A stretch of 12,651 nt of DNA from Proteobacteria bacterium UBA2133 (GTDB lineage Bacteria > Pseudomonadota > Gammaproteobacteria > Arenicellales > UBA868): positions 33,048 through 45,698 of the forward strand of contig DCXP01000018.1 of assembly GCA_002327725.1 (NCBI GenBank), in the 5' to 3' direction. Below the pieces are notes generated by a model. The model ran no database searches, was not told the DNA's origin, and saw only the letters and a list, made by a program, of their open reading frames with translations. Positions 6,825-12,651 of the stretch are shown in pieces. Each line of letters begins with the position of its first letter. Positions within the stretch are counted from its first letter, which is position 1. The position numbers and the translations under genes were made by a program.

Positions 6825-8089
6825 AACTTGCCGTGCGCCCCGCTGGCAAACTTGCGACCGAAGAGTCCCATGGGCCGCAGCAACAGCATCAGTGTCAGGA
6901 TAATCATCCCGTAGGCCGGGATGTAACTGGAGGCTTTTTGCGGATTGGGCACACAGCCGGTCCCGGCAGCCTCAACCAGTCCGACCAGGGTGCCGCCGAC
7001 AAATGCGCCGGGCAAAGATCCCAGTCCGCCCAGCACCACGATGACAAAAGACCGCATTTCGGGTATCTGACCGACAATCGGCAACCACGAGAATGCCTGC
7101 ACCAGAACAGCGCCCGACAGTGACGCAACCATGCAGCCAAGCGCGAACGCCAGCATGTTCATCCGATTGGGATTGATACCCGTAATCGCCGCAGCCTCGC
7201 GGTCCTGGCTCACGGCACGAAGGCCTTTACCGGTCCAAGTGCGATGCAGAAAATAAAGCAGCGCCAGCAGGACCATGATCGAAAGAATGGCCGCAACAAA
7301 GCGCGGGTTCGAGATCGAAACGGTGTCAAAGAGTTCCATGTTGCCCCGGCTGGTCTTGATCAACCAGGGGTCCGAGTTATCCGGCAGTCGAATCCGGGGA
7401 AAATCAAAAAACCGCTTTACTTTGACCGGGTTAAAACCTGCCAGCGCAGCGACCAGGTAGGTCAGCGTAAAAGAGAGCCCGAAGGTCACCAGGATGCCGT
7501 ACTCAACGGGACGCTCCACCCGTCCATCGTACATCGGCGTCAGGAACAACCGCTCAAACAACGCTCCGAGCCCGAAGGTGATCAAACAAGAACCCAACAC
7601 CCCGATAAGGGGATGCGTTCCGGGAAACCAGATATTAATGATGTAGTAGACCAGCATACCGCCGATCATGTAAAAGGCGCCATGAGCGAAACTGACGATC
7701 CCGAGAATCGAGAAGATCAGCGTCAGGCCCATTGCCATCAGGCCGTAAATAATGCCGATAATGAGCCCGTTGGTAATCTGCGATGCAACGAAGGACCCGT
7801 TCGAGACACAGTTGTTCTCAGGATCCGCGTTGGCGAATGCCGCCGCGATGATACCGATGACCACAAGGGATGACAGCGTAATCATGACGCGGCCGATCTC
7901 GGGACTCTTCCACCACAAGGGTGCCAACCCGAAGGGTCCGAAGGCTGCGCCGATCAGCGATCCGCCAAGCGTCGCATTGGATGTATCAAGATCCTTGTGA
8001 AGATAGACCCTGCGGGTGCCGATACCGCCGGTGACCCCCCAGAAAACAATCCAGAGAATCGTCCACCAGAAAATGCTCGAGTATTGCAT
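6821..8089 (-). CDS. livH: ABC importer permease, LivH-like, with N-terminal extension
   Basis: This encodes a 422-residue HAAT-family permease. The canonical LivH core begins near residue 100: QITNGLIIGIIYGLMAMGLT (104-123) and ILGIVSFAHGAFYMIGGM (128-145). The ATPase-contact loop GLRAVSQDREAAAITGINP is at 289-307, and the permease end FVIVVLGGLGSLPGAFVGGT is at 348-367. Ahead of the core are about 99 extra residues with hydrophobic stretches near 5-20, 43-60 and 67-85 and a basic segment (RRVYLHK). Typical LivH proteins are about 300 residues and lack this part. A long hydrophilic loop (about 222-262) is also present. The ATG at 8089 has AGGGA 11 bases upstream. Starting at an internal Met would give a near-standard protein, but the extension keeps good codon character and membrane-like composition. 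The gene follows the livJ-like gene after a 112-bp gap containing a hairpin. Confidence 0.9.
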   Translation of the reverse strand: MQYSSIFWWTILWIVFWGVTGGIGTRRVYLHKDLDTSNATLGGSLIGAAFGPFGLAPLWWKSPEIGRVMITLSSLVVIGIIAAAFANADPENNCVSNGSFVASQITNGLIIGIIYGLMAMGLTLIFSILGIVSFAHGAFYMIGGMLVYYIINIWFPGTHPLIGVLGSCLITFGLGALFERLFLTPMYDGRVERPVEYGILVTFGLSFTLTYLVAALAGFNPVKVKRFFDFPRIRLPDNSDPWLIKTSRGNMELFDTVSISNPRFVAAILSIMVLLALLYFLHRTWTGKGLRAVSQDREAAAITGINPNRMNMLAFALGCMVASLSGAVLVQAFSWLPIVGQIPEMRSFVIVVLGGLGSLPGAFVGGTLVGLVEAAGTGCVPNPQKASSYIPAYGMIILTLMLLLRPMGLFGRKFASGAHGKF

Positions 8090-8146
8090 TGCTCAGATTA
8101 TCCCTGCCAACAGCACCCGCGGGTTACGGCGATAAACACAAAAGCG

Positions 8147-8177
8147 AGCGGGGTAGGCGCTCAACGCCCACCCCGCT
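8147..8177 (-). terminator. Hairpin between the binding protein and permease genes
   Basis: AGCGGGGTAGGCG (8147-8159) pairs with CGCCCACCCCGCT (8165-8177) around CTCAA with a single mismatch, giving a 13-position stem. On the minus strand it begins 25 bases after the livJ stop and is followed by CGCTTTTGTGT, a weak U-tract. Such partial terminators or stabilising hairpins commonly raise the ratio of binding protein to membrane subunits in import operons. That role is inferred here. Confidence 0.65.
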
Positions 8178-8201
8178 TTCAGAATGACTCGGAAAATACG
8201 A

Positions 8202-9455
8202 TCAGTGACCGACGTAGATCGGATCGCCTGTCTTGTAGACGTCCGGATAAACAATCGTCATCGTATTGGAGGGCTCACCCTCTTTCTGATACTGAACCAT
8301 CGTGATTGCAGGATCCGGCCACTGGTGCCACCACTCGTCCCCTTGGCCGTCGGCTGAAGGATCTTTCTTGGTGCCGTACGGGAAATAGATACGTCCGAGG
8401 GTCCCTTCGTGGCTGATGTTTTCCAGCGCGTCAACGATGGCGTCAGCATTGGTCGACCCCGCCTCATTGATCGCCTGCGCTATAACGCCAATGGAGTCAT
8501 AGGCTTCCAGCGCATAACTTTCAACACCGGTCTTGCCGGTTTTTGCCTTGTAGTCGTTGGCAAACTTCAGTGCGCTTTCGTTGTACATGGTTTCCGGCAC
8601 ACCGATCCGCGCCATGAAAGCAAGATTGCCATCAGGTACGTTTTCCCACCAGGCTTTACTCTCAAGGCCGGCCTGGTTGGCATGGAACATCATGTCCTGC
8701 GGACCGATGCCCGCGTCAGCAGCCTGCTGGGCGTAGTTGAATCCCGCCTCACCGGTCAGCAGTACGATCACGTAATCCGGGTCCTCGGCCTTGACACGCT
8801 CGACGATCCCGGCGAAGTCCTGCGTGCCGATATCGACACCAAAGGTGGTGCTGCTGATGCCTTTGGACGCGAGACCTTTTTCACACTCTGCCGCAGCCGG
8901 GATACCGTAGTCCGTATTCTCGGTCACGATGGCGACCTTTTTCACGCCCGGCGCCTGAGCAGCGAATTTCCAGATCACGCCTGAAGCCCAGGAACTGAGC
9001 GGCGCGATACGGAAGATGTACTTCTGCTTGTCGCCGGTGATGGTGTCGTTCCAGGTCTCGGCGAAGACCACGGGAATTTCCCGATCGTTGGCAACGTCCT
9101 TGCCGGCAACGCCCACGGAACTGTGATAGCCCCCGCCCACGGCAACAACGCCGTCCTGGGTGATGAGTTTTTCCATCAGCGCCCGGGCCTTCTCAGGCAG
9201 ACCTTCGGTATCGGCAATGACGACCTCGATGTCACAACCGAGTACACCACCAGCCGCGTTGATATCTCTTTCGGCCAGTATCATCGCGTCGCGCATCGCC
9301 TCGCCCCCGGTCACGGAACCCGGTGCCGAAAGCGGAGCGAGGCCCCCGATCTTGATGGGGCAATCGGCGGCGAGCGCCGGACCACTGAGCGACACCAGAC
9401 CGAAAAGGCCTGCGACGAGGCCTACGGCCGAGGTCAGTTTACGCACTTTTTCCAT
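8202..9455 (-). CDS. livJ: Periplasmic solute-binding protein, LivJ/LivK family
   Basis: This encodes a 417-residue periplasmic receptor for the ABC importer. Residues 1-29 are a signal peptide with basic N-region (EKVRK), hydrophobic core and cleavage after ALA. The mature protein has the two-lobed type-I fold: CPIKIGGLAPLSAPGSVTGG (32-51), DAMILAERDINAAGGVLG (56-73), a central ligand-cleft segment VGGGYHSSVGVAG (106-118) and a VKKVAIVTENTDYG segment (171-184). The segment FAETWNDTIT (131-140) lies where leucine-binding proteins have a small-residue ATAP-like stretch; the Trp suggests a different ligand. Cys32 and Cys74 could form the lobe-one disulfide seen in this family. ATG 9455 has AGGAG seven bases upstream. 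The gene is first in the operon and divergent from the amine-catabolic genes, so an amine, amide or amino acid ligand is plausible. The symbol gives the family, not the substrate. Confidence 0.92.
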   Translation of the reverse strand: MEKVRKLTSAVGLVAGLFGLVSLSGPALAADCPIKIGGLAPLSAPGSVTGGEAMRDAMILAERDINAAGGVLGCDIEVVIADTEGLPEKARALMEKLITQDGVVAVGGGYHSSVGVAGKDVANDREIPVVFAETWNDTITGDKQKYIFRIAPLSSWASGVIWKFAAQAPGVKKVAIVTENTDYGIPAAAECEKGLASKGISSTTFGVDIGTQDFAGIVERVKAEDPDYVIVLLTGEAGFNYAQQAADAGIGPQDMMFHANQAGLESKAWWENVPDGNLAFMARIGVPETMYNESALKFANDYKAKTGKTGVESYALEAYDSIGVIAQAINEAGSTNADAIVDALENISHEGTLGRIYFPYGTKKDPSADGQGDEWWHQWPDPAITMVQYQKEGEPSNTMTIVYPDVYKTGDPIYVGH

Positions 9456-9588
9456 TCCTATTCTCCTCTACGTTTTGGGTATCTGATTTCGAGTTTCAAT
9501 GCACCCGACTCTTTCCGATCTTCGTTACGCGTCCTGTAAATATCCAGGCAGCATTAGACGCTGGTACAGCAGCGAACCAAGATTGTGC

Positions 9589-9607
9589 ATCTGATTGTTA
9601 ATCAGAT
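9589..9607. promoter_or_regulatory. 19-bp inverted repeat, candidate operator
   Basis: ATCTGATTGTTAATCAGAT consists of two perfect 8-bp arms around GTT. It lies in the 271-bp gap between the divergent livJ and puuA-like genes. It covers the proposed -10 of the livJ promoter and touches the -35 of the proposed puuA promoter. One regulator could thus act on both directions. The regulator family is not identifiable and no regulator gene is in the window. A second, imperfect palindrome, CTGATGATCGTCAG, is at 9641-9654. Confidence 0.55.
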
Positions 9608-9622
9608 TCAGAACCCGGTCAA
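9594..9622 (-). promoter_or_regulatory. Candidate sigma-70 promoter for the liv operon
   Basis: On the minus strand TTGACC (9617-9622) and AACAAT (9594-9599) are 17 bases apart. They match 5 of 6 and 4 of 6 consensus bases. The -10 lies within the 9589-9607 inverted repeat. The predicted start near 9587 would give a leader of about 130 bases before livJ. The call rests on consensus matching only. Confidence 0.4.
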
Positions 9623-9634
9623 TCCCAGCATAAT
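9607..9634 (+). promoter_or_regulatory. Candidate sigma-70 promoter for the puuA-like gene
   Basis: TTCAGA (9607-9612) and CATAAT (9629-9634) are spaced 16 bases apart and match 4 of 6 and 5 of 6 consensus bases. Transcription would begin near 9641, on the imperfect palindrome CTGATGATCGTCAG, about 86 bases before the ATG. No sigma-54 type GG/GC pair was seen. Confidence 0.3.
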
Positions 9635-9726
9635 GAAACTCTGATGATCGTCAGGGCATGCAGAAACTGTTGCGATCGAATCCCGTCAGTTAGACTTGCC
9701 CCGGTTTTAGCCACCCTTGGGGCTTT

Positions 9727-11106
9727 ATGTCAGACAACTTACATTCCGCATCTACATCGGAAACGGTTCCGGACCGCAGCATACGCCAATGGCTTCGCGA
9801 CAACCGGATCGACGAAATCGAAGCCGTTATCCCCGATATGACCGGCATCGCCCGGGGGAAACTCATCCCGGCGCATAAATACAGCGAAGAGATCGGCATG
9901 CGCCTGCCCGAGGCGATCTTCCTGCAGACCGTGACCGGAGAGTATCCCGAAGATCAGAGTGCGGTTGACCCGGCCGACAAGGATATCTTCCTGAAACCCG
10001 ATCTTGACAGCTTCCGTCTGGTTCCCTGGACCCAGGAGCCCACGGCACTTGTCATTCACGATTGCTTTTACGCTGATGGAAGCCCCGTCGAGATGGCGCC
10101 GCGCTATGTGCTGCAGAAGGTGGTCAACGCCTACCGTGAGCACGGCTGGGAACCCGTCGTGGCACCGGAGCTTGAGTTTTATCTGATCAAACCCAATCCC
10201 GACGCTGACTATCCGCTGGAACCTCCGATCGGACGCTCCGGACGCGCCGAGGCCGGCCGGCAATCCTTTTCCATCGATGCGGTCAATGAATTCGATCCAC
10301 TGTTTGAGGACCTGTACGACTATTGCGAGGGCCTCGATATCTCGCTTGAGACCCTCAACCACGAAGCCGGAGCGGCACAGATGGAGGTCAACCTGCTGCA
10401 TGGAGATCCGGTTGCGATTGCTGATCAGGCTTTTCTATTTAAACGGACCGTGCGCGAGACTGCGCTGCGGCACAAAATGTATGCCTCCTTCATGGCCAAG
10501 CCGATGGAGAAAGAACCCGGCAGCGCCATGCACATCCACCAGAGCGTGGTCTCTTTAAATACCGGAGAGAATATTTTCAGCAACGACGGCGGCGAGGCCA
10601 GCTCGCTTTTTTATGCACACATTGGTGGGCTACAGCGCTTCCTGCCGCCGTCGCTTTCGCTCCTCGCGCCGAATGTCAATTCATACCGGCGTCTCATCCG
10701 TTATCACGCCGCACCGATAAACGTCCAATGGGGACTCGATAACCGTACGGTCGGTCTTCGGGTTCCGGACTCGGGTCGTGAGTCACGCCGGGTTGAAAAC
10801 CGGGTCCCGGGTGCCGACGCCAACCCCTATCTCGCGATTGCGGCAAGCCTCGCCTGCGGCCTGCTCGGTATGCGGCAGAAGCTCGACCCCAGCGCACCGG
10901 TGACTGCGAGCGCCTACGATATGCCCTATGAACTGCCGCGCAGTCTCGAGCAGTCACTTGAGGCGCTGGAAAACTGTGATGATCTCAAGGAGATGCTCGG
11001 TCCGCGCTTCGTTCAGGCCTGGCACGCGGTCAAAGAAAGTGAATATGACACTTTTCTTCAGGTTATCAGTTCGTGGGAGCGTGAGCATCTGCTGCTGAAC
11101 GTCTAG
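9727..11106 (+). CDS. puuA: Gamma-glutamylpolyamine synthetase-like (glutamine synthetase family)
   Basis: This encodes a 459-residue cytoplasmic enzyme of the glutamine synthetase fold. By family it joins glutamate to an amine such as putrescine using ATP, the first step of gamma-glutamylated polyamine breakdown. The N-terminal domain carries IEAVIPDMTGIARGKLIP (31-48). Catalytic features are the metal-binding Glu residues in APELEFYLI (146-154), NHEAGAAQME (211-220), GSAMHIHQS (265-273) and the nucleotide/glutamate region from NRTVGLRVP (339-347) to NRVPGADANPYL (358-369). The length fits PuuA/SpuB proteins. Biosynthetic glutamine synthetase is less likely, because the next gene is a polyamine-type aminotransferase and no adenylylation-site tyrosine loop is evident. 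The ATG at 9727 has only a poor ribosome site (TTGGGG close by). Substrate assignment to putrescine rather than another amine is inferred. Confidence 0.82.
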   Translation: MSDNLHSASTSETVPDRSIRQWLRDNRIDEIEAVIPDMTGIARGKLIPAHKYSEEIGMRLPEAIFLQTVTGEYPEDQSAVDPADKDIFLKPDLDSFRLVPWTQEPTALVIHDCFYADGSPVEMAPRYVLQKVVNAYREHGWEPVVAPELEFYLIKPNPDADYPLEPPIGRSGRAEAGRQSFSIDAVNEFDPLFEDLYDYCEGLDISLETLNHEAGAAQMEVNLLHGDPVAIADQAFLFKRTVRETALRHKMYASFMAKPMEKEPGSAMHIHQSVVSLNTGENIFSNDGGEASSLFYAHIGGLQRFLPPSLSLLAPNVNSYRRLIRYHAAPINVQWGLDNRTVGLRVPDSGRESRRVENRVPGADANPYLAIAASLACGLLGMRQKLDPSAPVTASAYDMPYELPRSLEQSLEALENCDDLKEMLGPRFVQAWHAVKESEYDTFLQVISSWEREHLLLNV

Positions 11107-11154
11107 GTTCCTTTTTTGGTTGTTTCAAAACCACAGCGCTTTCCGTGCTTTGTA

Positions 11155-11198
11155 GCGCGTCACGCGCATTGACGGGGCTGACCCTTCACTCCTAAGAT
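11155..11198 (+). promoter_or_regulatory. Candidate promoter and palindrome before spuC
   Basis: TTGACG (11169-11174) and TAAGAT (11193-11198) are 18 bases apart, matching 5 of 6 and 4 of 6 consensus bases. Just upstream, GCGCGT and ACGCGC flank a single C (11155-11167), a perfect 6-bp inverted repeat. This suggests that the aminotransferase can be transcribed separately from the synthetase gene despite the same orientation. The 136-bp gap contains no clear terminator. Confidence 0.35.
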
Positions 11199-11242
11199 GA
11201 GCGTTTGCCCCCAGGAACCCTGTTAGCCAGGGATACCCGCTC

Positions 11243-12604
11243 ATGGCGCTTACCACCGCTGAATATCAGGCGCTTGATCACGCGCATTTTCTGCATCCTT
11301 TTACCGATCACAAACGGATGCATGAAACCGGCGCACGCATTATCGAACGCGCGGAAGGCATCTACCTGTGGGACTCCGACGGTCACCGCCTGCTGGACGG
11401 GATGGCGGGCCTGTGGTGTGTCAACGTAGGATACGGGCGAAAGGATCTCGCCGAGGTTGCACGCAAGCAGATTGAGGATCTGCCCTACTACAACAGTTTC
11501 TTCCAGACCGCGCACCCGCCCGTGATTGACCTGTCCACGCTGCTGTCAGAAGTCACGCAGGAACATCTCACCCATGTGTTTCTCACCAACTCGGGGTCCG
11601 AGTCGAACGATACCGTTGTACGCATGGCGCGCTATTTCTGGCAATGCATGGGGCACCCCGAAAAGCAGGTCATCATCAGCCGGCGAAACGCCTACCACGG
11701 CAGCACCATGGCGGGAGCCAGTCTTGGCGGAATGCCGGCCATGCACGAGCAGGGCGGCCTGCCGATTCCCGATATCGTGCATATCGGTCAGCCCTTCTGG
11801 TACCGCGAAGGCGGCGACCTGACGCCCGATGAATTCGGTAAGAAGGTCGCCGGCGAACTCGAACAGAAAATAGAGGAACTGGGCGAACACCGGGTCGCGG
11901 CCTTTATCGCCGAACCGATCCAGGGTGCGGGAGGCGTTATCGTCCCACCCGAGAGCTACTGGCCAGAGATCAGCGCCATCTGCCAGCGCCACCAGATTCT
12001 GCTGGTGCCTGACGAAGTCATCTGCGGCTTTGGCCGTACGGGTGAATGGTTTGCCAGTGACTACTACGGCCTCAAGCCTGACCTCATGCCGATCGCCAAA
12101 GGACTCTCCTCGGGTTACCTCCCCATCGGCGGCGTCATGGTGGCTGATCACATCGCAAGGGTGATCATCGAAGAAGGTGGAGAATTCACCCATGGCATGA
12201 CCTACGCGGGGCATCCAGCCGCGTGCGCTGTGGCCGCGGCGAATATCCGGATTCTTCGTGACGAAGGCATTATTGATCGCGTGCGCGATGAAACCGGTCC
12301 CTACCTGCAGCAGCGATGGGCGGAACTCGCCGATCATCCCCTGGTTGGCGAAGTACGGGGGCTTGGCTTTCTCGGGGCGCTGGAACTGGTCGCCGATAAA
12401 AATACCCGTGCCCAGTTTCAGCCCCCGGGCGCAACCGGACCGCTGTGTCGCGACATCGCGGCCGACTTGGGTCTTGTGATGCGCGCCGTTGGTGACAGCA
12501 TGATCATCTCGCCACCGCTGATCATGACAAAGCAGCAGATCGATGAACTGGTCGAGCTTGCCGGAAAAGCCCTCGATAAGACCCTGGGTCAGGCCCAGGC
12601 ATAA
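11243..12604 (+). CDS. spuC: Class-III aminotransferase, putrescine:pyruvate type
   Basis: This encodes a 453-residue PLP-dependent omega-aminotransferase. Members of this subgroup move the amino group of putrescine or a related diamine to pyruvate, giving 4-aminobutanal and alanine. PLP-binding features are NSGSESND (116-123) for the phosphate, YHGST (151-155), EPIQGAGG (224-231), DEV with Asp257 for the ring nitrogen, and AKGLSSGY with the Schiff-base Lys286. A substrate-side aromatic patch, GMAGLWCVNVGYG (53-65), is typical of omega-aminotransferases. The length is usual for the family and the protein is cytoplasmic. ATG 11243 has AGGGA nine bases upstream. Pairing with a gamma-glutamylpolyamine synthetase-like gene matches the spuB-spuC arrangement known from Pseudomonas. 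Beta-alanine or other omega-amino acids are alternative substrates. Confidence 0.85.
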   Translation: MALTTAEYQALDHAHFLHPFTDHKRMHETGARIIERAEGIYLWDSDGHRLLDGMAGLWCVNVGYGRKDLAEVARKQIEDLPYYNSFFQTAHPPVIDLSTLLSEVTQEHLTHVFLTNSGSESNDTVVRMARYFWQCMGHPEKQVIISRRNAYHGSTMAGASLGGMPAMHEQGGLPIPDIVHIGQPFWYREGGDLTPDEFGKKVAGELEQKIEELGEHRVAAFIAEPIQGAGGVIVPPESYWPEISAICQRHQILLVPDEVICGFGRTGEWFASDYYGLKPDLMPIAKGLSSGYLPIGGVMVADHIARVIIEEGGEFTHGMTYAGHPAACAVAAANIRILRDEGIIDRVRDETGPYLQQRWAELADHPLVGEVRGLGFLGALELVADKNTRAQFQPPGATGPLCRDIAADLGLVMRAVGDSMIISPPLIMTKQQIDELVELAGKALDKTLGQAQA

Positions 12605-12615
12605 GGCTTCAGAAC

Positions 12616-12638
12616 CCGGGCCTTGGCACCAGGCCCGG
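12616..12638 (+). terminator. Possible terminator after spuC
   Basis: CCGGGCC (12616-12622) and GGCCCGG (12632-12638) form a 7-bp GC stem around nine bases, 11 bases after the stop. Only a short TTT follows (GCGCTTTCCC) before the window ends, so this may be a weak terminator or an mRNA-stabilising hairpin. Confidence 0.5.
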
Positions 12639-12651
12639 ATGCGCTTTCCCG

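Noticed and set aside
7244..7873. 209-codon plus-strand ORF
   Set aside because: It lies antisense inside the livH-like permease and its composition is charged and repetitive without any family feature.
9559..9574. Small hairpin CGCTG/CAGCG in the livJ leader, considered as riboswitch or attenuator
   Set aside because: The stem is only 5 bp, with no aptamer-like conserved elements or leader peptide.
9739..10401. 220-codon minus-strand ORF
   Set aside because: It is antisense to the synthetase gene, whose catalytic motifs are intact.
11546..12337. 263-codon minus-strand ORF
   Set aside because: It is antisense to the aminotransferase gene, which has all PLP-binding motifs.
1..12651. CRISPR, toxin-antitoxin, prophage or transposon signals
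   Set aside because: No repeat-spacer array, integrase, transposase, terminal repeats or tRNA-flanked attachment site was found on either strand.

Overview
The window looks like chromosomal DNA of a GC-rich Gram-negative bacterium, most likely a gammaproteobacterium. It encodes an outer-membrane porin with a C-terminal Phe, a lipobox lipoprotein and a periplasmic binding-protein ABC importer, and its genes carry ordinary Shine-Dalgarno sites. I cannot fix the genus from sequence alone. No rRNA, tRNA, CRISPR array, insertion sequence or phage gene was found.

Layout. The left edge (1-201, minus) holds the start of a small lipoprotein gene cut by the window boundary. Next comes a tandem porin locus on the plus strand: a wrecked porin copy (about 501-810) whose remnants lie in three reading frames, then an intact 282-residue porin (990-1838). 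Both copies have a similar palindrome upstream. A strong hairpin at 1874-1901 can end transcription from both sides.

From 9455 down to 1946 everything is on the minus strand and tightly packed. A periplasmic binding protein (livJ-like) is followed by a hairpin, then livH, livM, livG and livF with overlapping ends. After livF come one or two unrecognised small ORFs and a TPR-sulfotransferase. The importer belongs to the branched-chain/hydrophobic amino acid (HAAT) family. Its LivH-like permease has about 100 extra N-terminal residues, and its LivM-like permease has a two-cysteine periplasmic insert.

Divergent from the importer, on the plus strand, are a gamma-glutamylpolyamine synthetase-like gene (puuA/spuB type) and a class-III aminotransferase of the putrescine:pyruvate (spuC) type. 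These two enzymes point to polyamine or amine catabolism. A perfect 8-bp inverted repeat at 9589-9607 lies between two divergent promoter candidates and could coordinate them. The main biological idea is that this LIV-type importer serves the neighbouring amine pathway rather than leucine uptake. That is inferred from position only. I see no clear sign of a wholly new defence or mobile system.
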